Shown here: one piece after another, positions 13,389 through 26,637 of the stretch
Layout: each line of letters opens with the position of its first letter
How positions within the stretch are numbered: position 1 is the first letter of the stretch
DNA from: Flaccisagitta enflata
Lineage: Eukaryota > Chaetognatha > Sagittoidea > Aphragmophora
Reading direction: 5' to 3'
Length of the DNA: 64,000 bases
Assembly (NCBI GenBank): GCA_965153355.1
Contig: OZ231127.1
Location: forward strand, 38,688,001-38,752,000
Notes under the pieces: generated by a model
Told to the model about the DNA's origin: nothing
The model's input: the letters and a program-made list of their open reading frames with translations, nothing else
The model's database searches: none
Program-made: the position numbers and the translations under genes

Positions 13389-13390
13389 GA
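13158..13390. repeat. Tandem duplication of a 110-bp unit ending in (GTC)n
   Basis: TAGTTCAAATCTGTAACCTC to CATTGTCACCCTC occurs at 13160 and again at 13270, each followed by a (GTC)n run. A further (GTC)n tract precedes it (13098-13153) and more GTC-type sequence lies at 13517-13590. Confidence 0.9.
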
Positions 13391-13894
13391 TCATTTTCTG
13401 GTCATGTATAAACTGGGCCTCCGAAACACAAAAAAGCCGTATGGTCTTTTGATTCCCTTTTTTTTTCTCCCGTATTCATTCTATTCGACGAAGCGACACC
13501 GGAAGATCTCCTTCATCCTCGTCGTCGTCGACGTCGTCGCCGTCATCGTCATCGTCGTCATCGACGTCGTCATCGTCATCTTCGTCATCATCGTGGATCG
13601 TAACCCAGCTTCATTCTTGTCTGATGCGCTTCCGATTATGTCAAAAGTGTGCCAAAGGGGCGGAGGTCGCCGGTTACTTCTATGCCGGTTCATATATGAG
13701 CCGGTTTTCATACAACAACGACGACGACGACGACGACGACGACAACTACTCTCAAGGTCATGATAATTTCCAAGGGTGCTCAGTTTGCCACTGTTTACCA
13801 ACAACAACAAATCGAAAAACGAATTAAATCATTATCCAGTTCCTTCTCTCTCTTTAGATGGCGAGAAGCCGTGTACTATCAAAAATGGTGTAAA

Positions 13895-13897
<3 letters not shown>

Positions 13898-13977
<80 letters not shown>

Positions 13978-14150
13978 TCATTATCATCATCATCAAGATT
14001 AAAATAATGATGATAATTGTGACGACGACAATGATAATGATAATGATGATGACAATGATAATGAAATGATGATAATGATAATGATAATGATAATGATAGT
14101 GATAATGATAATGATAATGATAATTACAATGATAATGATGATGATGATAT
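13898..14150. repeat. (GA)n followed by (ATAATG)n-type repeats
   Basis: GA to 13975, then ATCATT and GATAATGATAAT words to about 14150. Confidence 0.93.
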
Positions 14151-14612
14151 TTCTACTGGTGAGTGGTGATGCATGTCTATAACATTGATCATGATATTGA
14201 TAATTCAGATGATTTTAGCGATGATGGTACAGAAGACGACACTCTCTTGACTTTAACGCCAGAAATGACGAATGTCACAGTCGATGTTGATATCAAGTAA
14301 AAAAAAACATCAATATCATAGATGACACACATACCGACGAACTGGAACTAATCAGGCGGTTGGCCGACTCAATGTAGGGTATCCCATTGGTGCTGCTCAA
14401 TCGAAGCTTACTTAAAACCGGGACACAGCTGCAAACTCATTCAACACAGATATTCCATAACCTGACTTCTCCATGACCAAGTCATCATCGGCGAGGTTCA
14501 ATCAAATCGTCATCAGATGGCAAAAAAAAATCTATGGTTCGAGCGCACGGAGAGAATGCTCTCTGAACTGAAGTAACTGAGGTTAACGTTAAAACTAGCC
14601 TTGAAGACCTTT

Positions 14613-14848
14613 GCGGCCAAGAGATGTCCAATAGATGCGTCCTCTTTCGGTACAAGATAATGTAAGGGGCCATGAGCAAGAGATCGCACAAGAGAGATTT
14701 GGAAATCAAAAGAAAACCTTCAGCATCATGTTTAGACTTTTCGCATTTACTGACGCCATTAATAATGGCATTAGACATCTTCGAACCATCCCTTTGGACC
14801 CTTCTTTGGACACATCATCTTATAGAGATGCAAGGAAGCGTCTAAAAA
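14613..14848 (+). mobile_element. Helentron-like element, ATGCGTCC subtype
   Basis: 5' GCGGCCAAGAGATGTCC then AATAGATGCGTCCTC. 3' CTTATAGAGATGCAAGGAAG then CGTCTAAAAA. The GTCY tract has been lost. Confidence 0.5.
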
Positions 14849-14898
14849 CAATGGCTCGTTTTGAAAGTCTTAGGCAAATAACCTGTCTTCGACTTCGT

Positions 14899-14901
14899 TG
14901 A

Positions 14902-14980
<79 letters not shown>

Positions 14981-15090
14981 GCTGTTGTTTTTGTTGTTGT
15001 TGTTGCTGTTGCTGTTGTTGTTGTTGTTTTTGTTGTTGCTGTTGTTTTTGTTGTTGTTGTTATTGTTGTTGTCGTCGTCGTCGTCGTTCT
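14899..15090. repeat. (GTT)n microsatellite
   Basis: About 62 units with GCT, TTT and GTC interruptions toward the 3' end. Confidence 0.95.
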
Positions 15091-15457
15091 TGTTTTTGCT
15101 TGTATTCAACGGTGCCCTAGTATGAAGGAAAGGCAAAAAAACAGAAGATAGAACTTCACAGACCCACCGGGCGCTGGTAAACTTGTAATGGCCATGAAAT
15201 TTACGTCCACAAAGATTAAAAGCCCTCAATTAGAGTGAGAGTGAGTTAAACGTAAAACAAGGTCAACACCTTAAAGTCGCGTGCGTGACATGAATAACTT
15301 TGGATGACTCAAATTGACTTTAAATCATTCAAGATGACTTAAAATGACTGAAAAAGACACAAAATGATGTTAAATGATTTGAATGACTATATTGACCAAA
15401 GTGATTTAAGTAACTGAATCTTACTTAAAATGACTTATATAATGACTTAGAATGACT

Positions 15458-16054
15458 TACTATCTTCACAATAGAAATCTTTACACTTTGAAAATAAGTT
15501 CATTTATTGATGTAAAAATGGATACTAATCGATTGTAGCGCCATCAATATTAAGTGTGAGCCCCATTTGACTGAATTACAGCGGCCATTCGCCTGGGAAG
15601 TGTTTTGAAGCGCTTTTTGACGAATTTTGGGGTGATGGCCCTCCAAACCATTCTCGCCATTTTTTTTATCCCCTTTCTTCGCTACATTTGGACTTATAGC
15701 TCCAGAAAGACACAACAAATCATTGAAAAATTGGTGACATAAATGAAGCTCTTTGAATTTGCAAGCAGTCTATGCAAACTGCATCTGTCTAGCTCAATGT
15801 GTATAGAAGTAATTCAATTTAAAGTAAAATTGTACCATTTGAAGATAGTGTGAAAATGGTAAACGCAATATTGAAATATTTCATTCAAAGTTGAATAACT
15901 TTTAAACGCATTGAGTAAGAGAGATGCGCTTTGCGTTGATCGCTTGCAAATTTGAAGGGCTTTAATATGGCAAACCATTTTTTTAAAGATCGGGCTAATA
16001 TAATCAGAGATATCAGTTAAAACATGTGTAAAGATTTCTATTGTGAAGATAGTA
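15458..16054. mobile_element. TA-flanked MITE nested in a Helentron-like element
   Basis: Terminal repeats TACTATCTTCACAATAGAAA then TCTTTACAC, near-perfect on both sides. 597 bp. Outside both ends the host sequence is GACTTAGAATGACT-type. Confidence 0.88.
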
Positions 16055-16112
16055 GAATGACTTAGAATGACTAAAAATAACCTAAGATGACAAAAAATGA
16101 CTTACAGTAATA

Positions 16113-16257
16113 AAACAGGGCCAAGTAGGCCAATAAGGTGCGACATGTGGATCGTCAAACGATTGCATCACCCGACCAACCAACAGCCCAACCAACCGAC
16201 CAACCGACCAACCAACTACCGGACACAGCCAGTTATAGAGGTGCTTTGTCGCACCTA
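16113..16257 (+). mobile_element. Helentron-like GTCY element, GGTGCGAC subtype
   Basis: 5' AGGGCCAAGTAGGCCAATAA then GGTGCGACATGTGG. CCAACCGA tract 16170-16205. 3' hairpin AGGTGCTTTGTCGCACCT, then AAAAA. Confidence 0.68.
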
Positions 16258-16608
16258 AAAAGTAAAGTTTGACCGATGGACGGACCGACAGATGGACAGA
16301 CAGACAGACGGGTTGTAGAGTCACGTGCACATGACTAAAAACAACATGGTCATAAATATTATACACTCCCCCTCAGAGGCAAACGGTTGAGCAGGGGCAG
16401 TATAGCAATTAAAATACTCTCCTAATACCTATGGAAGGATGGACGGACAGCTGGACCAATTGATAGACCAACCGCATGAGACAGCAAGTGTTAGAGTCAC
16501 ATGTCCGCAACTAGAAATTATACGAGCCAGTATTAGTTCATCCACTGACTGCGGAAGGAGATGGAACCCGGTGTACAAAAAGCATCAGCAATTCACATTC
16601 AACCGGTG

Positions 16609-16614
<6 letters not shown>

Positions 16615-16674
<60 letters not shown>
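16615..16674. repeat. (CT)n microsatellite
   Basis: About 29 units. Confidence 0.96.
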
Positions 16675-16680
<6 letters not shown>

Positions 16681-16853
16681 TGATAATAAATGGAGCAAGC
16701 ACGTGAGCTCTCCATATTTGTGATGAGTCAGCTTTTACCAATAAGCTATTGACTGCCTCGCCATAATCCGTTGTGGCTTCAAACTCCTGGTTGCAAATGC
16801 CCAGACAACATATTTTTTTTTGAGAGAGAGAGAGAGTGAAAAAAAAGAGAGCG

Positions 16854-16855
16854 CC

Positions 16856-16888
<33 letters not shown>

Positions 16889-16952
16889 GCGTGTGCGTGT
16901 GCGTGTGCGTGTGCGTGTGCGTGTGCGTGTGCGTGTGTGTGTGTGTGTGTGA
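16854..16952. repeat. (GT)n microsatellite with GTGTGC units
   Basis: GT, then about nine GTGTGC units, then GT. Confidence 0.95.
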
Positions 16953-16984
16953 AGTGGACACTGGATAGGAAACCGTCAGAGCAG

Positions 16985-17145
16985 CAAACTGATACACCAC
17001 TAAACACGAGTCCTTGACAAAGTGAGACGGCCAACCGGAAATACGACATTTTTCCACTTTTCGACTCATGCGTTACGGACCAACGGATGGACGCACGGAC
17101 AGACAGACGGACGGACAAAGTTGCATGTCCGCGACTAAAAACCAT
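16985..17145 (+). mobile_element. Helentron-like element, 3' part
   Basis: GGAC tract 17078-17116 followed by AAAGTTGCATGTCCGCGACT and AAAAA. A CTTTTCGACTC block before the tract is shared with 61785-61797. The 5' end is not clear. Confidence 0.5.
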
Positions 17146-17179
17146 ACCAAGAATCGAGGTCATGCTTAGTGCGACCGCA

Positions 17180-17310
17180 AGACAATCTTATCCAAAGTAC
17201 TGAGTAGTGGACCAATTGACCAACCGTCCAACAGAGTTCTGACCAGCCTAAGGATAGAACGACCGACACAGCAACAAATAGAGTCGTGCGTCCGAGACAA
17301 GAAATGGGGA
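17180..17310. repeat. Decayed GTCY element core
   Basis: GACCAATTGACCAACCGTCC, then a weak end-like AGAGTCGTGCGTCCGAGAC. Low-confidence remnant. Confidence 0.3.
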
Positions 17311-17404
17311 AATGGGGAGCGATGTATAGTACGCCGATTGCATCCCGGGACTTCGCTGGATCGCTGTTTTATGCCCCCTTCATAATGTGACACTCACGAT
17401 TTCA

Positions 17405-17607
17405 TTTCAAACAAGCCATTGGGCAGCTTTCTAGCTTGATGGGAAGCTTTTTTAGGGCCCGTTTGAAGTTTACATTGAAATCAGTAGGAAAAAAATCCCC
17501 TCAAGAGTCCCCTTAAGAAAATCCTTTTATTTTCTTTGTTAATTTCAAATTGACCCTAAAAAAGGTTCCCATCAAGCTAGAAAGCTGCGCATTAGCTTGT
17601 TTGAAAT
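17405..17607. mobile_element. Short foldback MITE
   Basis: About 65 bp of inverted similarity: TTTCAAACAAGCCATTGGGC and GCAGCTTTCTAGCTTGATGG on the left, matching the right side inverted. 203 bp in all. Confidence 0.75.
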
Positions 17608-17752
17608 AAATTCTTGAGAGTCCGCGTAACGTATAGAGATGACGGTAATCGATAATAGTGACAAAAATTCGCAGCAACGGGGACTTTCGAAACCTCGTCA
17701 ACAACGAAAAGAACGAAACGATGATTAACAGCAACAGAGAGATAAAGAAAAA

Positions 17753-17790
17753 CAAACAAACAAACAAACAAACAAACAAACAAATAAACA
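17753..17790. repeat. (AAAC)n microsatellite
   Basis: Nine units of AAAC/CAAA. Confidence 0.93.
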
Positions 17791-18023
17791 GGTTTCCAAA
17801 AAAAAGCCTTACTTCTACACTTTTAAAGCACGAGGAAGGTCAAAGGCAAACGGAGAGGAAAAACGCGTGGACCTGAGAGAGACCAAAAAAAAAAGAAAGC
17901 CACAGAGCCACAGAGAGGTAGCCAGTCTCTTCCGGTCCTTCCGACCCAGAATGCGGCCATGCGATGAGGAGAGCATGATGGGGCGGAAAGGGACCGAAAA
18001 AAGTCCCCATCCATATCGGAAAC

Positions 18024-18256
<233 letters not shown>

Positions 18257-18952
18257 AAAGGGAAAAAGACACAGGCTCAGATAGAAAAGGAGATAATTAC
18301 GTGCATGCACGAACGAGGGAGAAACAGAGACAGAGACAGGAAAAGAGATGGAGATGCACGGGGAAAGTAGCAAAGATGACGGTGTGTTGGTAAGTTTTCA
18401 TGTTTCAACAGATCGCATATCCCATTAACTTATAGGTTTTGTGGGCAATAGGGTGCTGTAAATAGAATTTCATTAACAAATTCCTGTCAATCTGGCACGA
18501 TGCTGTTGAAGTCTTTTGATCAAGCTCTACGAGTAGGTGGGGCGATTTTAGTTTTGCCCATTACCAGCCTCGATGTCAACAGAAAATGTTTTTGTCAACT
18601 AATCGTGATATGCTTGAAACTTGAGAGTGCCGTCTTAACATTGCGCAATGAATCAAAGCAGAATCGGACCGTCACCTACGCTCCCAGCACAGAAAGTGCC
18701 GGAAGATTCATAAAATTTTTGTTTTGAGCATAAAATCAAATATCAATTAAAATGACGGTAATTTTGGACGACTGATCAAGCGGACCGATAGCACACAACA
18801 TTAAAATCATGTTGAAGGTCCGCAAGATCTGAATCTCCGATGCTTGTTTCTTTCCTTCTCTCGGTCGATGCTTTTGTCGTCAGTCAGCTTGGCTAATTAC
18901 CCGTAGCGCGTCCATGATTCGGTCTCTGTGTCGCTATCTCTGTCTGTCCCTC

Positions 18953-19020
18953 TTTCTTTCTTTCTTTCTTATTTTCATTTTCTTTCTTCCATTTTCTTTC
19001 TTTCTTACTTAATTTCTTAC

Positions 19021-19108
<88 letters not shown>

Positions 19109-19110
19109 TC
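18953..19110. repeat. (TTTC)n microsatellite
   Basis: Pure from 19023 to 19110, degenerate before. Confidence 0.95.
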
Positions 19111-19313
19111 CACACATGAATTAACACATTCAGACACATACATACAAACACAAAAAAAAATCTCACTCTAAATAACAAGCTCATACAGATGTACACAATA
19201 ACACAAACTCACACGAGATTAGCATTCCCTTTTAAATCGACTTCTCTGAACACATCTGTGTACAAAAACAAGTAAATGTTTTTTAGTACACCCTTAAATA
19301 TAAAATAAACAAA

Positions 19314-19318
<5 letters not shown>

Positions 19319-19361
<43 letters not shown>
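19319..19361. repeat. (GA)n microsatellite
   Basis: About 21 units. Confidence 0.95.
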
Positions 19362-19364
<3 letters not shown>

Positions 19365-19931
19365 TGAAAATAAAGTTGAAAATGAAGAAGATGGGACATG
19401 AAGGCGAAGAAATATCAAGAATGATTCATTGAGATCTGTCGAAACAATTCTGACAAAATATACGCAAAAAAGAGGCTGAGATAAGGCGTCGAGGGCCGAA
19501 ATCCGCTGACGAACAGCTGACTGAGTTTCTTTTTTCTACTTCTGCACTCTGCTTAGTTTTCCAGTTCACTTTTTTTCTTTTAATCAGACTTTGTATAGGA
19601 AACATGAGCCTGAGATTTGCTAAAAATCTAAGAACCAAAAAATGTTATACTAAAATGTTATACTAAGTCTGAAATACTAAAATGAACTAGGATTATTTGG
19701 ATTTCTCCGAAAACCTGGTGGTTTTTCTTTGTTTTATGGTTTGCCTGTAAGCTTAGACAACATATTCAAAGATCTATAAAGATGGTTTTTAACCTAAGAT
19801 TCAATTATTTAATAATGTAATTATGCATGTATGTATACATTTTTATACATTTAGGATTTTTGATAACAAAAACATCCAGGGTTCAAAATATGATGTCTCG
19901 CATAAAAAGAATCTACATTTTGAATGTCCCA

Positions 19932-20217
<286 letters not shown>

Positions 20218-20333
20218 ATAAATGTTGAGTTCCTTTTATTTTACCCGATTCAGATCAACTCTTTCATATCTTTACTTTCTTGCAGCTTTACAATTTTTTT
20301 GGACTTCTGCGCTGTACTTTTTTAAATGATGAT

Positions 20334-20640
20334 AACTCGGCGGTAGAGTGGACCTCTGGTTTGCGAGTTCGAGTACCGCAATGGAAGAAGGCTGGAATCG
20401 GCAACTTAACGATAGGTCTCATGACCTCACGATCTCAAGGTCGAGGAGGGGTTTCCTGGTGAATTACAGCAGCAAGGTAGCTAGCGGGGCAGAGTGGAAG
20501 GGTTGCAGGTTAGGTGAGGGATTCAAAAGGGGTCCGAATATTGGAGACTTGCGTGGTGTATCTGCATAACTGCCGTGATTTCGGTAGGCCGAACGCCCCC
20601 CCTACTGTACCCCTTGCGTATGGGAAACTTCCATTTCACG
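20334..20640 (+). mobile_element. Possible tRNA-derived SINE or decayed Pol III unit
   Basis: A-box-like CGGCGGTAGAGTGG (20338-20351) and B-box-like GAGTTCGAGTACC (20365-20377), spaced more closely than in a tRNA, followed by a 250-bp body. No second copy was recognised in the window, so this is tentative. Confidence 0.3.
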
Positions 20641-21089
20641 GAGTGGTATCAACAACTACAATAGGAATGAGTTCTTAACGGATGAAGAGAAATTTGCGAA
20701 CCGTGCGACCATGGAATTATTCGTAAAATTGTAACTCTTTGTCACAGAGTATACATACTTATGGTTGTAATAGTAAGAGATTTTAGGCACGCTTTTGGGT
20801 CTCAAGGCTGGGATTTGGGTAAGAAGCTGAAATCATGGTTTCGAAATGCAGGAGAATGAGGAAAGAAGGAGAAGGAATCGTTATCCTAAAAGTTGATGTT
20901 AAGGAATGTGAATCAACATTGATTTCGCCATAAACATGGGTCTAAAAATAGTAATCCATGAAACACTCTACCTAACCGCAAAAATGTTGAAATCAAAGAG
21001 CGGAAACGGAAAAGGGATCGAGAGTTGATCGATACATGTTTATTCTGTAGATCTACGTAAATCACGGGCACTGCCTTTTCGACTCGCGA
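20641..21089. other. No gene seen
   Basis: Ordinary sequence. A single TCTCAAGGCTGGGATTTGGG phrase at 20801 resembles the interior of the GGTCAGCGGTACC elements. Confidence 0.55.
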
Positions 21090-21162
21090 CATTAGAAGAA
21101 GCGATGTCGGTCCGACGGTCCGACGGTCCGACGGTCCGTCAGTCCGTCAGTCCGACAGTTAA
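21090..21162. repeat. GTCCGACG tetranucleotide-type tract
   Basis: Units GTCCGACG at 21108-21160, preceded by TTTTCGACTCGCGAC. Probably the decayed core of a GTCY element. Confidence 0.5.
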
Positions 21163-21749
21163 TCATTCATCAAGGGTTTGTAACGCACATATCGTAAAAT
21201 GTTACATACAAAATGAAACCAAGTGTGTGACAATTAATGTTCTAAGAGATTGACCGTGGGGTATGGCAGGCAATTGAATGCAATTTTTGTTTGAATTAAG
21301 TAGCAAAACCCCACTTTCAAAGAACAGAAGCCAGATTTAGTCCTGTGGTTAGGTCCCTTGATTTTGAAAACTTATGAGTCATGCTAACTTTTGTTTGAAT
21401 TTTTTTCCATGAGATAAGCTAAAGAGGGATGCCATCATCAACCGCATACGGCCCAAGCATCACATAAATAACCCTTCTGTTAAATTAGTATTCTAGCCCG
21501 TTTTGTCCATGTCTGACAATATCTGCTCCACTTGTTGTCCTACATCGTCACACATTTGTTAACCGTGACCACCAAACACGCAACTTGACGTGGTTACCCT
21601 TTTTTCCACGAATAAGTCATCAAATCACGAGGAAAAACCTCTTTGCAATTGTAATTTCTGATTTCATGTAGGCGATATGTAAAGAGTGACGGATAAACGT
21701 TGCCCCGATGCAATGGCGTGCGAGCATAAGATAATGATCTCTCCTGAGG

Positions 21750-22392
21750 TAATTATTAGCCTGTACTGAAATGACTAAATCCAAAGAAATCCAAATTCTA
21801 CGAGCAGTTCATGTTGTGGAGCTGTCTTGGGCTTCTATTGTGACCATTTTCAGCTTTAAAAGTTTACATCCTTACCGCGCCTTACCTTGAACTTTCCATG
21901 GGTCAATAGAAAACCAAAAATTTCAAATTGCTCAAATCAAACTTTTGATAGAAGATTTGGAATCTGCATGAAAAACTGAAAGTGCTTTTCTTTTTTCAAA
22001 ATTCCTTTGGGATCAGTATCAAAATCCACGCTAAAGATTCTAAAAAAAGGTAAGTTCAACAATTCTACAAAGAAATTTAAAGGAGAGGTATATTTCACAA
22101 TATTTTACAGCATTTTTGACCAACTTCTAATTGGAATATCAAGAAAAGGAAAACACTTTCAATTGTCAGTTTTTTTCTGCAGATTCCAAATCTGCAGACA
22201 GAATTAGAATATGAGTATTTTGAAATTTTGGATTTCCCATAAGGGTAGAAGGTAAGGCGCGGACACCTAAAAGTAGAATTTCAAAGCCAATATTGATTTC
22301 AACAGAAGCCTGAGACAGTCCCACAACATGATCTGCTCGTAGATTGTTAATTTTATTGCTTTTTGTCATTTAGGTACAGGCTAGTAATTATG
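21750..22392. mobile_element. Long-palindrome inverted-repeat element
   Basis: TAATTATTAGCCTGTAC at the left and GTACAGGCTAGTAATTA at the right, with about 160 bp of inverted similarity (TACGAGCAG, CATGTTGTGG, CCGCGCCTTACCTT). The centre is also self-complementary around GATTTGGAATCTGCA. No transposase. Confidence 0.78.
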
Positions 22393-23585
22393 TTGGGTAG
22401 CATAACAAGAGATCATGCTAAGTCATAGTCAAAGTCAAAATCATGTTCACAGATAAACCACAGCAAAAATTTGGTCCTGAGACCTTTAAAAATTGCCGCC
22501 GCCACCCCCCTCATATCCCATAGAAAATGAATGGGAAAGATTTTTGCTTATGTTCTACTATGGGAAAAGGGGCAGGTGGTGGCGCCAATTTATAGGAGTT
22601 CAAGGGCTAAAATCTGTTCATGGACCATCTGTAAACGTGATTTTGGGCAATATCCCTCTGATAGAGAACTTTTCTACGACATTGCATTATTTGTTGTTAG
22701 GCTAATGTTGGGATAAAACACTGGAAATGGCTAATAAGTAATAACCAAGCAACGTATGATTGGGTCTTGTCAGAACGCGCATTTCTGCCCCAGCACTGCT
22801 CTCTACCGCCCCCCCCCCCCCCCACGTCCGCTCCACGCCAAAATCGTAACCCCGGGTTACTTTCGAACTCACTGTTTTTCTCCTCCTTACGATCTTCTAC
22901 AACTAGTAAAACCATTTTTGGCCTCTTCTAGTTTCGCATGCGAACACTGAACTACTACTAAACAAGCCAGCGCTTGCCCACGGAAACATTGAGAGAAAAA
23001 GTCCATGGGCCTCGACTCGTCCGAAGCGTTGTCTTCAAATTTCGCTGCTCTTTTTGTTACAAGCGGAAACCACTTCGACAACTAAAATATATGCTTCCAT
23101 CGAATGGGTGAGAATGAAAGAAAAGGGAGCTGAGAAAAAAACAGATGAACAAAATTCTGTCAAATCAAAAGAAGTGCAACTGATAGGCAGACTAACGCAC
23201 TCTTTACAGATATAGACAGACTAAAAAGTGATGTCAAATCCTTCAAACAATCCTTTTTAGTCCAAGAAATTCCTAATATGATATAGAAATAATATGATAC
23301 TACATTCAAATAGCGTTCAAACGAACATATTCCCTTTAACTATTCTTAGCAAAAATTGTCCATGTCCCACCCTTCTAGATATATTTTAGAGGAAGGAATA
23401 AAATTGGGGAATTCGGACACCCCCAACTCCTTATTTCATATAAATTTTAACCTAGCTGAGTTGTCATTCCTAGACAATGCCAGAAGCCAGCATATAACTT
23501 TATCCCATTAACCAAATATTCTATAAACTTAAGAAAAATAATCTAAGGGTAAGAACAACTGCCTTTATGCCTGTTTACCAAATAC
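22393..23585. other. No gene seen
   Basis: Short frames only, none conserved. Poly-C run at 22810-22823. Confidence 0.6.
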
Positions 23586-24595
23586 TACTATCTAGACCAT
23601 AAGTATATCGACAGTGTGGGGATTGGTTAATTAAGCAATATAAGAATCATAGAAAAACCGCCAAAACATGTCAGATACTTAATAATACGTCTTTTGGTTT
23701 CAGCACATAACTGTATACTACGCGAATCAAAAAAAAAGCCGCACCCTTTTGTAGCTGACTAGAAGAGACACAAAAAATTAATTCAAAGTTTTTTTATTCA
23801 ACTGATTTTGAAGATTTTTGAATTTGCTTTCATTCTAGACCAACCCCAGGACTGTATCTCAAACCGTTAAGGAGATAGAGCTTGCTAAAGTGAACCTCTC
23901 TTTTGCAGAAATGCTCATTTTTCAATAGGATTGCAAAACTGAAAGTGGTTATGTTTTCACTCTTTTTTATGCCATTTCTAAACGAATAAAGCTAGAAATA
24001 CCAGATTGGAGCAAAATGAAAGATCTTTTTGAGATCTTCAAAATGGTCTAAGATTTTGTATAAATATTTTGAAATTTAACATGATAAATTGTCATTTAAA
24101 AGTGCGGCTTTTTTATTGATTCGCGTAGTATGGATTTTTTGAGCACTTCAACACAAATCCTTTGTATAAATGCATGATAACTCTCCCTCATAAAATTTTG
24201 TTTAAAAAAATCCTTAGTGTATGCGATGTTCTCCCTTTTGCTTCAGTTGCATCCCCAATGATTCAGAGAGATTGAAATCAACCAAGATAATGTAGCGGAG
24301 GTGTTGGGCACTGTAATGAGGACCAAAAATAGGGTCGAAAAAAACCTCTTATCTATCTGAAAGGCGACTTAGTAACTTGTAAAGAAACTAGATGCATTTT
24401 TTGGGCCATTTTTCAATTGAAGTATCAATCTTGTTTTGCCAGTCAATTCTAAACGCCTTGAGCTAAAAGGATGTGGTTTGTGGCATTTGGTCAGAAATTT
24501 GAAATAATTTCAGAATCTCGCTGATTTTTTTATAAATTTTTTACTCATAATAGAGTTATTAAATGCCTGTCAATATACATATGTTCTAGATAGTA
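23586..24595. mobile_element. TA-flanked inverted-repeat element (TACTATCTAGAAC family), copy 1
   Basis: Left TACTATCTAGACCATAAGTA, right (inverted) TACTATCTAGAACATATGTA. It contains the nested MITE 23716-24130. Same family as 56456-58029. Confidence 0.8.
23716..24130. mobile_element. Tc1/mariner-type MITE (GCCGCAC family), copy 1
   Basis: TA duplication. Terminal repeats CTACGCGAATCA then an A run and GCCGCAC, on both sides. 415 bp. Copy 2 is at 52364-52779. Confidence 0.9.
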
Positions 24596-24715
24596 ATTCA
24601 AAGGTTTTTGATAATTACTTCTTTAACCACAAAGTTAGGGGTCATAGCCTAAGTTTGGATTTGTACGTATATGAGTGGTAGCATATACTTTACAAGAATT
24701 CAGTCTGTTGCACTT

Positions 24716-25289
24716 TACTACAGTATGTTTCATCTCGACTGTAACATTTAATGACGATGTAGCTCCAAAAGTGATAAAGATAATTCAATTCTGTAAAAAA
24801 CATCTGGAAGATAATACTTAAGCATTTTGTTATCAATTATTCCTAGGACTTTTTTAAGAAATATCAGCCTTTAAAAGCATTATGAGCTGGAAAATATGCT
24901 ATGCAAATAAAGGATATTTTACTATTTTGCTAGTTATGCTGTCTTTCCTTAAATTGTTCTTATTTTCAAACAGTTCTAGCTACTGATGCCAGATTGGTCT
25001 TAAATGAGAGAAGTTTTTTTGTAGTTTGTAAATAATGAAAAAGAAAAAAAGCCTATTGATATATACCTCAGAAATATAAAGAATAAAATAACATTTTTTG
25101 CATTTTGTGCTATCTAGCTAGCTATGTGATAAAAGCGTCCAATTTTTGTCAAAAAGTCCTAGGAATTGATGAACATTAAATGCTAAAGTATTATCTTTCA
25201 GATATTTTTTACAGAATTGATTTATCTTTAATACTTTAGGAGATACATTGTCATGAAATGTTACAGTCGAGATGAAACATACTGTAGTT
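24716..25289. mobile_element. TA-flanked MITE with 150-bp inverted ends
   Basis: Left TACTACAGTATGTTTCATCT then CGACTGTAACATTT; the right side is its inverted match. Inverted similarity continues to CCTAGGACTTTTT. 574 bp. Confidence 0.85.
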
Positions 25290-25739
25290 AAGAAAAAATT
25301 CAACAGTTTTTGTAAGACTATTTATACAAGAAGATTTTTTTCAGATAAACATTTTTACTTTTTGTTGCACACTTCTTACCAGTAATGTAATCTCGCTTAT
25401 AAAGTTAAAGAGACAGATATCAAATCGCCTCAAAGAATATTGGCTATAAAGAAACGTGTCTATAACAAAATATCTTGTTCATTCCGTTCGTTTCGTTCCT
25501 TAGAATGATTTTTAACAGTACAATTTTTTGAATATAATCTGGCATTAAACAACCCAGGTTGCATGAAGATGGGTAGAGGCAGTGATGATGGACAGGATGA
25601 AAAAACTGCCCATGAACACCAAAAATAGTAGCCCAAGAGCAATCTGTGAGTAGGGATATCCGGTACCTGGTAGAACACAGGTGATCTTTTATCTAAATTA
25701 TTTATTCAATTCACTCTATTCCATCTAAAAAGACCCTGA

Positions 25740-26375
25740 TCTGATAAGGATTGTTTGAGACCTAAGTGGGTTGATTAGAGGCTCGAGATAGCTAGTTTGG
25801 GGCCTGAGAGGGTCGATTTGTAGTTTAAGAAGGTTGATTTGAAATTTGAGGGAGCTGATTTAAGGTCTGGGAAGGCTTGTTATGCTACGCGGCTCCTCAC
25901 TAAAAGCTATTTATTTGTTGGTCCGTTGGTCGATGGAACATATGAGGCAACACTTAGTGATTGGTTGAAATAGTGATTTCTGAGCATCACTTGCTTCACT
26001 GCCCCTGCCACCCTGCATGTGGCATTTATCGAAGTATCCAGCCTTGAAATTTGTGTTCTTTCAGACATTCAAATTCCAAATAGATGCTCAAACTCCAGAG
26101 TTCAGCCTTGGGGATAAAATCACAGCCTCGTGTTCAAAAATCTAGCCTTAAAGCTCCTAGCCCACTCTGGCAGCCTTAAGACTTAAATCCCAGCCTTTGG
26201 AATTTGGATTCAAATACCTGCTTAGAGGCTTAAATGCCAGCCTCGAGGCTTAAATTTCTGCCTCAAGACTCAAATCCCAACCCAGCCTGGTTTTCAATCC
26301 TAGCCTCGAGGCTCAATTGCCAGCCTCGAGGCTCAAATCCTATCCCAGAGGCTCAATTCCCAGCCTCAAAGATTG
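25740..26375. repeat. Degenerate GAGGCTCAAATCC-type array
   Basis: Loose units such as CAGCCTCGAGGCTCAAATCC (26240-26370) and GGTTGATTTG (25740-25880). They resemble the interiors of the GGTCAGCGGTACC elements but no clear ends are seen. Probably a decayed copy. Confidence 0.45.
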
Positions 26376-26637
26376 TTACAATTTTCAAACAGATTGAACT
26401 ACAAATACCAGATTGGTATCAAGTTAAAGCTTATTTGTAGTCATTTCAAGAAATACAAAGAAGGAAACTTTCCTTCAATGTTATTTCACATTAGGCATGA
26501 AGGTAACTGACGTCTCAATTGAAATTTTGATAAGGAGTTGATTCAAAGATCACTACCATCTCAGATATCAAATGAGCATTTCAACTCAGGGTGTCTAAAA
26601 AACTACTTCAAAATACCTTCGATTTTTAGTAAACAAG

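Larger units (their letters stand above)
15257..16341 (+). mobile_element. Helentron-like element, TCGCGTGC subtype, carrying two nested insertions
   Basis: 5' AACAAGGTCAACACCTTAAA then GTCGCGTGCGTGAC. TGACTTAAAATGACT units 15299-15457 resume at 16055-16100. GGAC tract 16275-16310. 3' TAGAGTCACGTGCACATGAC then TAAAAA. A TA-flanked MITE (15458-16054) and a second Helentron-like element (16113-16257) interrupt it. 58698-58898 shows the uninterrupted form. Confidence 0.6.
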
